The position numbers and the translations under genes were made by a program. A stretch of 64,000 bases of DNA, from positions 2,453,501-2,517,500 of the forward strand of contig NZ_CP132542.1 in the NCBI RefSeq assembly GCF_030845175.1, read 5' to 3'. Numbering within the stretch: the stretch's first letter is position 1; every line of letters begins with the position of its first letter. Below, one piece after another: positions 9,518-16,986 of the stretch. Below the pieces are notes generated by a model. That model was not told the DNA's origin. It worked only from the letters and a program-made list of their open reading frames with translations, and searched no databases. Source of the stretch: Coralliovum pocilloporae (GTDB taxonomy: Bacteria; Pseudomonadota; Alphaproteobacteria; Rhizobiales; Cohaesibacteraceae).

Positions 9518-10414
9518 TCAGTTGACATCCGCCATGTCGCCAAGCTCCTTTTCCAGCCAGCTCTTGAACGCAAGGGCGGCAGAATTCATCGAGCGTTCCG
9601 GCGGGGAAATCAGATAATACCCTTCGCGCAGGGGCAGGGTGAGGTCAAAGGGTCTGGCAAGGGCCCCCTGGGCGATCAGGTCATCCGCGATCAGGCTGTG
9701 GCCGAGTGTCAGACCAAGGCCCCGGCGGACGATTTCAAAGGTAACTGTAAATGTGCTGGCCCGATGGATGGGTTTTGACTTTGGCAGGCCTGAACCCGCA
9801 GCCTTCAGCCAATTGTCCCAGCCTTCCAGCATGCCGCTCAAATCAAACAGGTCATGGTCAAGCATATCAGATGGCGTCTGGAGCTGCGGCAGCAGGGACG
9901 GCGCGCAAAGCGGGAAATAGCGCTGCTCGCCAAGTCTTTGCCCACTGATCCCTTCCCATTCACCGCTGCCGAACCGGATTTCAACGCTTGCATAGGGGCG
10001 GGTGAATTCCGTTGTCCAGACCGAGGTGGACACATTCAGAACCACCCATGGATGCTCTTTGATGAAACGATGTATGCGCGGGGTCAGCCAGTAGATCGAA
10101 AAGGCAAGATTAACGTGGATCTCAACATAACGGTCTGAATCATTACCGGAGAAAATCCGCTGGGTCCCGTCTGCAATCAGTCGGAAGGCCGCTTCCACAT
10201 TGGGCAGATAGGCCCGCCCGGTATCGGTCAGCTGCAGACCGCGTGGCCGCCGGATGAACAGGGCCTGCCCCAGATGAGCCTCAAGGGACTTGATCTGCTG
10301 GGAGATGGCAGACTGAGTGATATGCAGTTCCTCTGCGGCCGTGGTGAAGCTGAGATTTCTTGCAGCGGCTTCAAAGGCACGCAGCCAGTTGAGGGGCGGC
10401 ATGTGGTCCGACAT
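9518..10414 (-). CDS. LysR-type regulator, GcvA-like subfamily
   Basis: Transcription regulator of 298 aa. The N-terminal winged helix is intact (LNWLRAFEAAARNLSFTTAAEELHITQSAISQQIKSLE), followed by FIRRPRGLQLTDTG and a substrate-binding domain. The opening PPLNWLRAFEAAAR and the overall length match the GcvA-like branch. It is transcribed divergently from the aldolase operon; the 148-bp gap carries CTAAT-type boxes that fit GcvA-like DNA recognition. It most likely activates that operon in response to the pathway substrate or an intermediate. Confidence 0.93.
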   Translation of the reverse strand: MSDHMPPLNWLRAFEAAARNLSFTTAAEELHITQSAISQQIKSLEAHLGQALFIRRPRGLQLTDTGRAYLPNVEAAFRLIADGTQRIFSGNDSDRYVEIHVNLAFSIYWLTPRIHRFIKEHPWVVLNVSTSVWTTEFTRPYASVEIRFGSGEWEGISGQRLGEQRYFPLCAPSLLPQLQTPSDMLDHDLFDLSGMLEGWDNWLKAAGSGLPKSKPIHRASTFTVTFEIVRRGLGLTLGHSLIADDLIAQGALARPFDLTLPLREGYYLISPPERSMNSAALAFKSWLEKELGDMADVN

Positions 10415-10433
10415 GGCAGGATTACTCCGATAA

Positions 10434-10459
10434 ATTAGTTAGACATTAGCTGAACTAAT
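10434..10459. promoter_or_regulatory. Operator candidate for the GcvA-like regulator
   Basis: ATTAGTT (10434-10440) and AACTAAT (10453-10459) form an inverted repeat with a 12-base spacer, and a further ATTAG lies at 10445-10449. E. coli GcvA recognises CTAAT, and three copies (either strand) occur within 26 bp here, immediately upstream of the divergent LysR gene. Binding is inferred. Confidence 0.55.
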
Positions 10460-10562
10460 GTATCGTGTCATTTTTATTCGTTTGCCCGGATCGGATTTCG
10501 AGCGCTTAATAGGCGCAGTTTGGAATTGTTCTCGTTTGAACTCCATGGTGAGGAGGAATGCC

Positions 10563-11324
10563 ATGAGTGTGAGCCATCTGTCCGAAGCGCGGCTGTCGAA
10601 TGACCCCTATTACGAGCAGCGTGTTGATCTGGCCTGTGCCTTTCGCTGGACGGCGCGCCTGAACATGCATGAAGCCGCAGCCAACCATTTTTCTCTGGCT
10701 GTCTCAGATGACGGCAAGAAGTTTCTCGTCAATCCGAATTCCCGGCATTTCTCCCGCATCAAGGCCAGTGATCTGCTGCTGCTCGATGCCGATGACCCGG
10801 AAACGATGAACCGACCGGATGCCCCGGACCCCACTGCATGGGATATCCATGGCGCAATGCACCGTAATCTGCCCCATGCCCGTTGCCTGATGCATGTGCA
10901 TTCCAAATATGCCACCGTTCTGGCGACGCTGCAGGAAGCGACCCTGCCACCGATTGACCAGAACACGGCCCGTTTCTTCAACCGTATTGCCGTTGATGAC
11001 GGTTTTGACGGCATGGGGCTCGGGGAAGAAGGCGAACGCTTGACCACGACGCTTGGTGATAGGAAGATCCTGGTCATGGGCAATCATGGTGTGATGATTG
11101 CGTCTGATACGGTCGCTGAAGCGTTTGACTCGCTCTACTATTTCGAGCGGGCCTGCGAGACAGCCATCACAGCCTATATGACCGGCAAAGAGCTGCGGAT
11201 TCTCTCTGATGAAGTGGCGGAAAAGACAGCCCGTCAGTGGGAAGATTATCCGGGATCTGCAGAAAACCATCTGCGTGAGCTGAAGGCCATTCTCGACGAA
11301 GAAGGCTCGGACTACCGCCAGTAA
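10563..11324 (+). CDS. Class II aldolase/adducin family protein
   Basis: Zinc-dependent aldolase-fold enzyme of 253 aa, first gene of an unassigned catabolic operon. The ATG at 10563 is supported by a strong ribosome site (AGGAGG at 10551-10556, spacing 6). Metal-ligand histidines are visible in CLMHVHSKYATVLA and in VMGNHGVMIAS. The usual phosphate-binding GNxSxR stretch is replaced by ANHFSLAV, so the substrate is probably not a sugar phosphate. Family members cleave or decarboxylate aldols (fuculose-phosphate aldolase, ribulose-phosphate epimerase relatives). Specific substrate unknown. Confidence 0.85.
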   Translation: MSVSHLSEARLSNDPYYEQRVDLACAFRWTARLNMHEAAANHFSLAVSDDGKKFLVNPNSRHFSRIKASDLLLLDADDPETMNRPDAPDPTAWDIHGAMHRNLPHARCLMHVHSKYATVLATLQEATLPPIDQNTARFFNRIAVDDGFDGMGLGEEGERLTTTLGDRKILVMGNHGVMIASDTVAEAFDSLYYFERACETAITAYMTGKELRILSDEVAEKTARQWEDYPGSAENHLRELKAILDEEGSDYRQ

Positions 11325-11408
11325 AACACTGGATACGCTCTAAAACAAAATCACAAGGCGCGGGCTTGTCGCTTGCGTCAACGGGAAAGATGTATCGGGA
11401 TTTAGGCG

Positions 11409-12440
11409 ATGGCTGATTATATCGCAACCAATGCGGCTTCGTCCGGCGTCAAGTTGGATAAGAAACTCGTCAAGCAACTCTCACGCCGGTCAGACAGGCC
11501 GGGTCTGATCTATACGGCCCAATGGCTTGTTCTACTGGCCCTTACCGGAACTGCCGTGTGGATGGCACTTGGCACATGGTGGGTTATCCCGGCCATGCTG
11601 GCCTATGGAACGGTGCTGACCGTGCCGTCCTATTCCATGTCCCATGAATGTGCGCATGGAACCGCCTTCCGGACCCGCTGGCTGAATGAGACCATGTTGT
11701 GGATCTCGTCTCTGCTCTATTTCGAGGAGCCGTATCACCGGCGGTTCTCCCATGCCAGCCATCACACCTATACCTGGATGGAAGGCAAGGACAGCCAGAT
11801 GCCGTTTGACACACCCATGGGGCTGAAAGAGTGGTTTCTGGAAGTCACGGGTATTGGCCTGTTTATCTATGAGTCCCCGCTCTACATCCGCAACGCACTG
11901 GGCCGGTTCTCCGATGAAGTCCGCCGTTACACGCCGGAAAGTGAACTGCCGAAACTGAAATGGGGGGCACGGGCCTGCCTCGCGATCTATGGCAGCCTCG
12001 CTGCTGTTGTTCTCGCAGGTTACTGGTGGCCGGTCATCTTCATTCTGATTCCACGCCTTGTGGGCGGTCCGATCATGCTGCTGTTCACCCTGATCCAGCA
12101 TGTGGAGATGCAGGAGAATACGCTTGATCTGCGCGATTCAACCCGCTCGTTCCGGACCAACTGGCTGGGTCGGTTTCTCTACATGAACATGAACAACCAC
12201 ATTGAGCATCATCTCTATCCAATGGTGCCGTTCCACCAGCTGCCGGAGTTGAACAAGGCGGTGAAGGATCAGCTGCCTGAGCCGGATCCGGGCTTCTTCC
12301 GCACCAATATCGAAGTGTTCTGGGTGGTTCTGAAACGCAGTCTCCGTCTGGGGACTAAGGCCCCCAGCATTCGCCAGGCCCCGCATATGATTGCGGAACG
12401 GGGGGCGAAGGCAGAGCGCATTACAAAAGGCTATGTCTGA
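11409..12440 (+). CDS. Fatty-acid-desaturase-family membrane di-iron oxygenase
   Basis: Integral membrane protein of 343 aa with the three histidine boxes of membrane di-iron enzymes: HECAH (residues ~80), HASHH (~117) and HIEHH (~263), plus QHVEM. Hydrophobic spans flank them (LVLLALTGTAVWMALG, WWVIPAMLAYGTVL, AVVLAGYWWPVIFILI). Members hydroxylate or desaturate with O2 and electrons from a ferredoxin; the Rieske protein encoded 45 bp downstream is the obvious donor. In this operon, with an aldolase, an M24 hydrolase-fold protein and a PanB-like protein, a small-molecule hydroxylase (as for AlkB/XylM relatives) is more likely than lipid desaturation. That is inference. Confidence 0.87.
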   Translation: MADYIATNAASSGVKLDKKLVKQLSRRSDRPGLIYTAQWLVLLALTGTAVWMALGTWWVIPAMLAYGTVLTVPSYSMSHECAHGTAFRTRWLNETMLWISSLLYFEEPYHRRFSHASHHTYTWMEGKDSQMPFDTPMGLKEWFLEVTGIGLFIYESPLYIRNALGRFSDEVRRYTPESELPKLKWGARACLAIYGSLAAVVLAGYWWPVIFILIPRLVGGPIMLLFTLIQHVEMQENTLDLRDSTRSFRTNWLGRFLYMNMNNHIEHHLYPMVPFHQLPELNKAVKDQLPEPDPGFFRTNIEVFWVVLKRSLRLGTKAPSIRQAPHMIAERGAKAERITKGYV

Positions 12441-12485
12441 TCTCTATGGCAGACAACAAAAGACCGGGAATAAGGAAGACGATTG

Positions 12486-12803
12486 ATGAGTGAGAACTGG
12501 GTTCGAGCCTGCGCAACGGACGATATCGATGAGGAGGATGTGATCCGCTTTGATCACGATGGACAGACCTTTGCTGTCTACAATACACCGTCGGGCTTCT
12601 ATGCCACCCATGGCATGTGCACCCATGAAGAGCAGCATCTGGAAGACGGTCTGGTGATTGATGATGTGATCGAATGCCCCCTGCATCAGGGCCGCTTCCA
12701 CATCCCGACCGGAGAGGCCAAGGGGGCACCGGTCTGCGTGAACCTCAAGACCTATCCGGTCCGCGTGGACGGCGAGGATATCTACATCAACACTGCTGGC
12801 TGA
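12486..12803 (+). CDS. Rieske [2Fe-2S] ferredoxin
   Basis: Small 105-aa Rieske ferredoxin. Cluster ligands are in GMCTHEEQHL (Cys-x-His) and ECPLHQGRF (Cys-x2-His). The ATG at 12486 follows a GGAAG ribosome site; an in-frame TTG directly before it is less likely. No signal or membrane segment, so it is soluble and cytosolic. It most probably feeds electrons to the desaturase-type enzyme immediately upstream. A reductase partner is not in the operon. Confidence 0.92.
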   Translation: MSENWVRACATDDIDEEDVIRFDHDGQTFAVYNTPSGFYATHGMCTHEEQHLEDGLVIDDVIECPLHQGRFHIPTGEAKGAPVCVNLKTYPVRVDGEDIYINTAG

Positions 12804-12814
12804 TGTCATAGCAG

Positions 12815-12850
12815 GACCGGCGGCTTTTACAGCAGTGCCGGTCTTTCTTT
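12815..12850 (+). terminator. Intra-operon terminator/attenuator
   Basis: GACCGGC (12815-12821) pairs with GCCGGTC (12837-12843) followed by TTTCTTTTTC. It lies between the Rieske gene and the DddP-like gene and would reduce or stop readthrough, so the last two genes may be expressed at a lower level or from their own promoter. Confidence 0.65.
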
Positions 12851-12894
12851 TTCAACGCGCTGACGAGCAGCAAGGCTGCTTTGGGAGGACAACA

Positions 12895-14190
12895 ATGAGC
12901 GCGACGGATTATACCAAGAGATTTGCAGCCAAGCCGCAGCCCCTGACCCTTGAGAAGGCCGCGAAAATTACCCCGCCCATGCAGCTGGTAGATACGGAAG
13001 GCATGATTGATGTGCCCCGCATGCGCGCCTACAGGCTGGAGCGGGTGCGGGAGCAGATAAAAGCCCATGATTTCGGTGCGATTGTGCTGCTTGACCCTCT
13101 GTCTATTCGCTATGCGGTGGGTGTCAGGAACTGTTCCCTGTTCCAGATGCACATTCAGGCCGGTTACCTGTTTATTCCGGCAGAAGGCCCGGTCATCTAT
13201 TTCGATTCCGAACCGGGCCGTGTGACAGGGTCACAGCTTGAAACCATCGATGAGATCCGGTCTGATATCCTGCCGCTCTCCTATATGTTTTCAGGCTACC
13301 GACATGAGGAATGGTCGAAACGCTGGGCTCAGCAGATGCTGGATCTGATGGACGAGCATTGCCCGGATAATCGTCGCCTTGGCATTGAGCGGGTTGGTGT
13401 GATGGGAACCCAGGCTTTCGATGGCCTCAATGTGGAGATTGTCGATCCGGCTCCGGTTATGGCGCATGCCCGGAAGATCAAGTCGCCTGAAGAAATCCTC
13501 TGCATGAACCAGACGATTGCCGTGGCTGAAGATGGCATGACCCGGATGCGGGACAATCTGCGTGCTGGCATGTCGGAAACCGACCTCTGGAGCTTCATGT
13601 GGCAGGCGAATATTGAGGGCGGTGGCGAGTGGATTGATTACCGGCTTCTGTCATCGGGACAGCGTACAAATCCGTGGCAGCAGGAAGCATCCTCGAAGAT
13701 GATCCGCCCTGGAGAGCTGGTCTGCTTTGACTGCGGCATGATCGGCCCGTGGGGGTATGGGGCTGATATCTCCCGGGCGTTCTTCTGCGGACCGGGCAAG
13801 CCGAGTGACTATCAGAAGATGCTCTATACCCAGGCGCTTGAGGAAATCCGCCATAACACCGAGCTGATGCAGCCGGGAGCGAGTTTCCAGGAGATTATCG
13901 AAAAGCGCTATGTTCAGCCCGAGGGTCTCGGCGACAAGCCCTATCCGGCTCTGGCCCACGGCATTGGCATGGCGGACGAATATCCTGTTCTCTACTACCC
14001 CGCTGATGAGCAGTTCCACTTCGATGGCCATCTGGAGCCTGGCATGGTGATCTGCGTGGAAAGCTATGTGGGCGAGATGGACGGAGAGCAGGGTGTGAAG
14101 CTGGAGAACCAGCTTCTGGTCACAGAAAGCGGACCGATTACCCTGTCCACTTACCCGTTTGAAGATGAACTTCTGTCGCGCGAGATATGA
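12895..14190 (+). CDS. M24-family metalloprotein, DddP-like
   Basis: A 431-aa creatinase/prolidase-fold protein. Start at 12895 is set by GGGAGG 6 bases upstream. The C-terminal pita-bread domain matches the DMSP lyase DddP better than true peptidases: GGGEWIDYRLLSSGQRTNPW, then metal-site residues D279, D291, H355, E389 and E404, with the DddP catalytic-type Tyr350 and Asp361 also in place. One expected DddP ligand is absent: the FDxD pattern reads FDCG, giving Gly281. The N-terminal creatinase-like domain is present (VLLDPLSIRYAVGVRN). It could be a DMSP lyase, but the operon (oxygenase, aldolase, PanB-like) favours a hydrolytic or lyase step on another small molecule. The stop overlaps the next start. 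Confidence 0.82.
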   Translation: MSATDYTKRFAAKPQPLTLEKAAKITPPMQLVDTEGMIDVPRMRAYRLERVREQIKAHDFGAIVLLDPLSIRYAVGVRNCSLFQMHIQAGYLFIPAEGPVIYFDSEPGRVTGSQLETIDEIRSDILPLSYMFSGYRHEEWSKRWAQQMLDLMDEHCPDNRRLGIERVGVMGTQAFDGLNVEIVDPAPVMAHARKIKSPEEILCMNQTIAVAEDGMTRMRDNLRAGMSETDLWSFMWQANIEGGGEWIDYRLLSSGQRTNPWQQEASSKMIRPGELVCFDCGMIGPWGYGADISRAFFCGPGKPSDYQKMLYTQALEEIRHNTELMQPGASFQEIIEKRYVQPEGLGDKPYPALAHGIGMADEYPVLYYPADEQFHFDGHLEPGMVICVESYVGEMDGEQGVKLENQLLVTESGPITLSTYPFEDELLSREI

Positions 14191-15020
14191 GAAACCCCAT
14201 GCGGAATATCTATACATTCGGCGGCTTTCCGGCGCGTCGCAACGTCACCATTGCCGACCTTCAGGCAGGCAAGGGCAAACGCAAGTTCACCGAGACAACC
14301 GCCTTTACCCCTGATGAGGCTCTGGCTGCGCAGGAAGCGGGGATTGATACACTGTCCTGCAATGCCTGGGACATTGCTGAGGTGCGCAAGGCGGCTGACA
14401 CCATCTTCATGACAGGCGCCTTGCCTTATACGGACTACATCAGCGCCGATGATATCCTGAAAGGAGCCATTGAGACACTCGAGGCCGGTGCGGACATGGT
14501 CTATACCTGTCGCGGCCTGCACATAATCGAGATGTTGGCAAAAGAGGATATCCCGGTCATGGCGCATGCTGGCCTTGTGCCGCGCAAGAGCACCTGGGTC
14601 GGCGGTCTGAGAGCCATTGGCAGGACGGCAGAGGAAGGCATGGCGCTCTATCAGTCTGTCAAGGATATCGAGAATGCCGGGGCGGCTGCCGTTGAAATTG
14701 AGGTGGTGCCGGAAGAAACGCTCGCAGCGATTAATCCGCTGACAAGTCTGATTACCTTCTCCATCGGAGCCGGGTCAGGCGGCGATGTGATGTTCCTGTT
14801 TCAGGAAGATATCTGCGGTGAGACGGAAAACCCGGCCCGCCATGTCAGGACTTACGGCAATCTGAAACGCCTGAAAGACCAGATGCAACAGGAACGGATC
14901 GCAGCGCTGACGGCCTTTCGCGAGGATGTGGAACGCGGTGGATTTCCGGGCGACGATGTCTCTGTCAGGCTGAAGCCGGAAGAACATGACCGCCTTCAGG
15001 AGATGCTGGCGAAGCTGTAG
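14187..15020 (+). CDS. PanB-like TIM-barrel protein with altered active site
   Basis: A 277-aa protein resembling 3-methyl-2-oxobutanoate hydroxymethyltransferase: EALAAQEAGIDTL, EDIPVMAHAGLVPRKSTWVGG, GRTAEEGMALYQSVKDIENAGA and TFSIGAGSGGDVMF follow PanB order. The PanB Mg-ligand positions are not kept: the GDS Asp is replaced (SCNAWD), the VxDMPF Asp is replaced (MTGALPY), and the KLEGG motif reads YTCRG; only the later Glu (AVEIEVVPEE) survives. It is therefore probably not a pantothenate enzyme but performs a related C-C bond reaction. ATG 14187 overlaps the upstream stop (ATGA), implying translational coupling; ATG 14199 is an alternative. Confidence 0.72.
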   Translation: MRNPMRNIYTFGGFPARRNVTIADLQAGKGKRKFTETTAFTPDEALAAQEAGIDTLSCNAWDIAEVRKAADTIFMTGALPYTDYISADDILKGAIETLEAGADMVYTCRGLHIIEMLAKEDIPVMAHAGLVPRKSTWVGGLRAIGRTAEEGMALYQSVKDIENAGAAAVEIEVVPEETLAAINPLTSLITFSIGAGSGGDVMFLFQEDICGETENPARHVRTYGNLKRLKDQMQQERIAALTAFREDVERGGFPGDDVSVRLKPEEHDRLQEMLAKL

Positions 15021-15045
15021 CGTCAAAGACCTGCTCCAAAGAGTA

Positions 15046-15073
15046 AACGGCTGACCGGGGACGGTCAGCCGTT
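15046..15073 (+). terminator. Hairpin ending the aldolase/DddP-like operon
   Basis: Perfect 11-bp stem AACGGCTGACC (15046-15056) with GGTCAGCCGTT (15063-15073), 26 bases after the PanB-like stop. No T-run follows, so it may act in 3'-end protection or with Rho. Confidence 0.55.
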
Positions 15074-15108
15074 CCGCTCTCGACGCCAAGTCGGCGAGCG
15101 GTCAAACA

Positions 15109-15143
15109 GGACTCCGAGAGAAGGGGGGCGCGGTTCGGAGTCC
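15109..15143 (-). terminator. Terminator of yceI (reverse strand)
   Basis: GGACTCCGA (15109-15117) pairs with TCGGAGTCC (15135-15143). Read on the minus strand it follows the yceI stop and is trailed by CTGTTTG. It faces the convergent hairpin at 15046. Confidence 0.55.
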
Positions 15144-15171
15144 CGCAATCTGTGTGAGCGATCCTGAAGGA

Positions 15172-15765
15172 TCAGTATTTCATCTGGTTGTAGACCAGAC
15201 GGAAGGACAGCGGCACGGCCAGATCAATGCTGTCGAGAGACGCAAGCTCGCGAAGCTTTTCAATGCCGGCTGTAAGGCCGAATTCATCCGCATCCAAAAC
15301 AACGAAACCGTCGCTCACGACCATGACTTTGTCATCAGCCAGGCGGGTCACCACGACCGGGGCCTCAACCTCAACCGCATTGCCTGCGATGGTCAGCGTG
15401 CCTTCAAGATCGTAGGTCATGATGCCGCCGGTCTTCAGGTCTTTCAGCTCATCCAGGTCCAGTTTGCCGGAGAAGGTGGCTGCGGGGTGCTTTTCGGAAT
15501 GAAGCACATGCTTGTGCATCCGCTCATTGCGGATATCGATGTTGGTCTCAAGGCTTTTCACGTCGACGGAAAGCGTTGCATTGCCTTTCGCATCGACTTT
15601 GCCCGAAACGGCTGAGAATGTGTGAACTTCACCAGTGGTGGTCTTCTTGACGGACCCGAATGTAACCACGGACTGTTCACTGTCTACAGACCATGTAGCC
15701 GCCTGAGCCGCGAACGGAAAAGTCAGAGCGGTAGCGAGGGCAAGCGTCTTGAGCATCGTTTTCAT
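15172..15765 (-). CDS. YceI family periplasmic lipid-binding protein
   Basis: Secreted 197-aa protein with signal MLKTLALATALTFPFAAQAA cleaved before TWSVD. The YceI beta-barrel pattern is complete: DSEQSVVTFGSVKK, GKVDAKGNATLSVDVKSLETN, HPAATFSGKLD and the C-terminal DSIDLAVPLSFRLVYNQ. The family binds isoprenoid-like lipids in the periplasm; physiological role is poorly known. It lies 166 bp downstream of the TauE/SafE-like gene on the same strand, but the gap suggests its own promoter. Confidence 0.92.
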   Translation of the reverse strand: MKTMLKTLALATALTFPFAAQAATWSVDSEQSVVTFGSVKKTTTGEVHTFSAVSGKVDAKGNATLSVDVKSLETNIDIRNERMHKHVLHSEKHPAATFSGKLDLDELKDLKTGGIMTYDLEGTLTIAGNAVEVEAPVVVTRLADDKVMVVSDGFVVLDADEFGLTAGIEKLRELASLDSIDLAVPLSFRLVYNQMKY

Positions 15766-15931
15766 GATGAGGGTTCCCCTTTTGTTGTGTCTGACACGGA
15801 AACAGATGGTGCGACAATTTATTCATTCTGCCTATAAAAAGACGGATAACGAAAGCGTTATCACACAACGCTCACCTCTTTCAGGTGCAGTCGCAACTGC
15901 CTGGACAGCAGAAAATCAGAAGGGAAGCGGG

Positions 15932-16630
15932 CTATATGATGCACAAGGCCTGAGGCATATAGGTGTTCAGCAGAACGCTGCCTAAACCGAGACCGGCGAT
16001 AGCCAGTCCGATGGACATTCGGGCCAGACCACGGGTATTGATCCGGGTCAGACTGGTTACTCCGAAGGCGGAGACCGTAACCGCTGGCAGGGTGCCAAGG
16101 CCGAACCCGGCCATCATCAGAACACCGCCTGTGGCCGATCCGGTCAGCATGGCTGTAAACAGTGCACCATAGACCATGGCACATGGCACAAGCCCCCAGA
16201 CCATGCCCGCCAGAAACGGAGCAGATGAGGATGGCCGGGCGGAACCCCGTGGCATCAGCCGGGCCATGATAGGGGCGGCGAGGCGATCAAGACCTGACAA
16301 AGGCGGCAGAATGCCCGCAACCGAGAGACCAATCCCGATCAGCGTTACGGCAGCAGCCCATTGCAGAACTGAGTAGGCCAGTGACTGGTCGAACAGGCCA
16401 TAGAGTTCAGCACCTGCATAACCAAGGACGCCGCCAGCAATCATATAGGATGTGATCCGGCCAAACTGGGAAACCAGCAGAACCCGGGCACGGGTCAGCC
16501 TGTCCTCCGGCCGGAACATGAACACCAGCCCGGATGCAATTCCACCGCACATGCCAGCGCAATGAAGGCTGCTGGCAAGGCCAAGCAGCAGGCCGCCCAG
16601 AAGGCTGAATTCGGAAACCGTAATGTCCAC
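15932..16630 (-). CDS. TauE/SafE (UreH-like) membrane protein
   Basis: Polytopic 232-aa inner-membrane protein starting with GTG. The first helix carries SSLHCAGMCGG, the Cys/His motif typical of the UreH/DsbD-like TauE subgroup found near cytochrome oxidase and copper-handling genes. About six membrane spans are visible (GGLLLGLASSL, ITSYMIAGGVLGYAG, LQWAAAVTLIGIGLSVAGI, AGMVWGLVPCAMVYGALF, GVLMMAGFGLGTLPAVTV, MSIGLAIAGLGLGSVLL), with a second Cys in WGLVPCAMVYG. A metal (copper) or thiol transport role is suggested by the motif. No ccoNOP or fix genes are in the window. Confidence 0.8.
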   Translation of the reverse strand: MDITVSEFSLLGGLLLGLASSLHCAGMCGGIASGLVFMFRPEDRLTRARVLLVSQFGRITSYMIAGGVLGYAGAELYGLFDQSLAYSVLQWAAAVTLIGIGLSVAGILPPLSGLDRLAAPIMARLMPRGSARPSSSAPFLAGMVWGLVPCAMVYGALFTAMLTGSATGGVLMMAGFGLGTLPAVTVSAFGVTSLTRINTRGLARMSIGLAIAGLGLGSVLLNTYMPQALCII

Positions 16631-16986
16631 GCGTCAAGATCCCGATTGATAGGCTGATGACCATGTTTCTCATGGTCTCATCGTGATTGCTTTGATTCTG
16701 CTCAAACCGTTCTCACACCGTAGAACAATCCAGGATTCAGACTCATAAACAGTCTCTTTGAGATATGCGATTGGGCGCTTTGACACATCTTCTGGTCGTG
16801 AATTCGCCGGGAAAGAGTGGTTTATTTGACCAAAAGGTCGATATCGCCCCCGTTTGGGGGTTTAACATGACGTCAGTCTGGGGCATGTCTCGACAAGACG
16901 AAGCAGCTCTGTATTATCTGACCGACCGGTCGGGAAATAAGTTTAGACAGCCGTTTGAAGGGCTGTTTTTGGGGATGTAACTGGAT
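16631..16986 (+). promoter_or_regulatory. paaN upstream region with palindromes (gene-free)
   Basis: This 356-bp gap holds GACC-AAAA-GGTC at 16828-16839, CCCCC-GTTT-GGGGG at 16847-16860 and the perfect 12-bp palindrome CCGACCGGTCGG at 16922-16933, 54 bp before the paaN ATG. The last is TetR-operator-like and is the best candidate for a PaaR-type repressor site. A frame at 16765-16980 has no ribosome site or recognisable product. Confidence 0.45.

Noticed and set aside
12895..14190. Naming the M24 protein as a proven DMSP lyase (dddP)
   Set aside because: One metal ligand differs and the operon context does not fit DMSP cleavage; only DddP-like is justified.
14187..15020. Assigning panB to the barrel protein
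   Set aside because: The Mg-binding residues of PanB are not conserved and no panC is adjacent.
16765..16980. A 71-codon frame upstream of paaN
   Set aside because: No ribosome site, no family resemblance, and it runs through palindromes that look like promoter or operator sequence.
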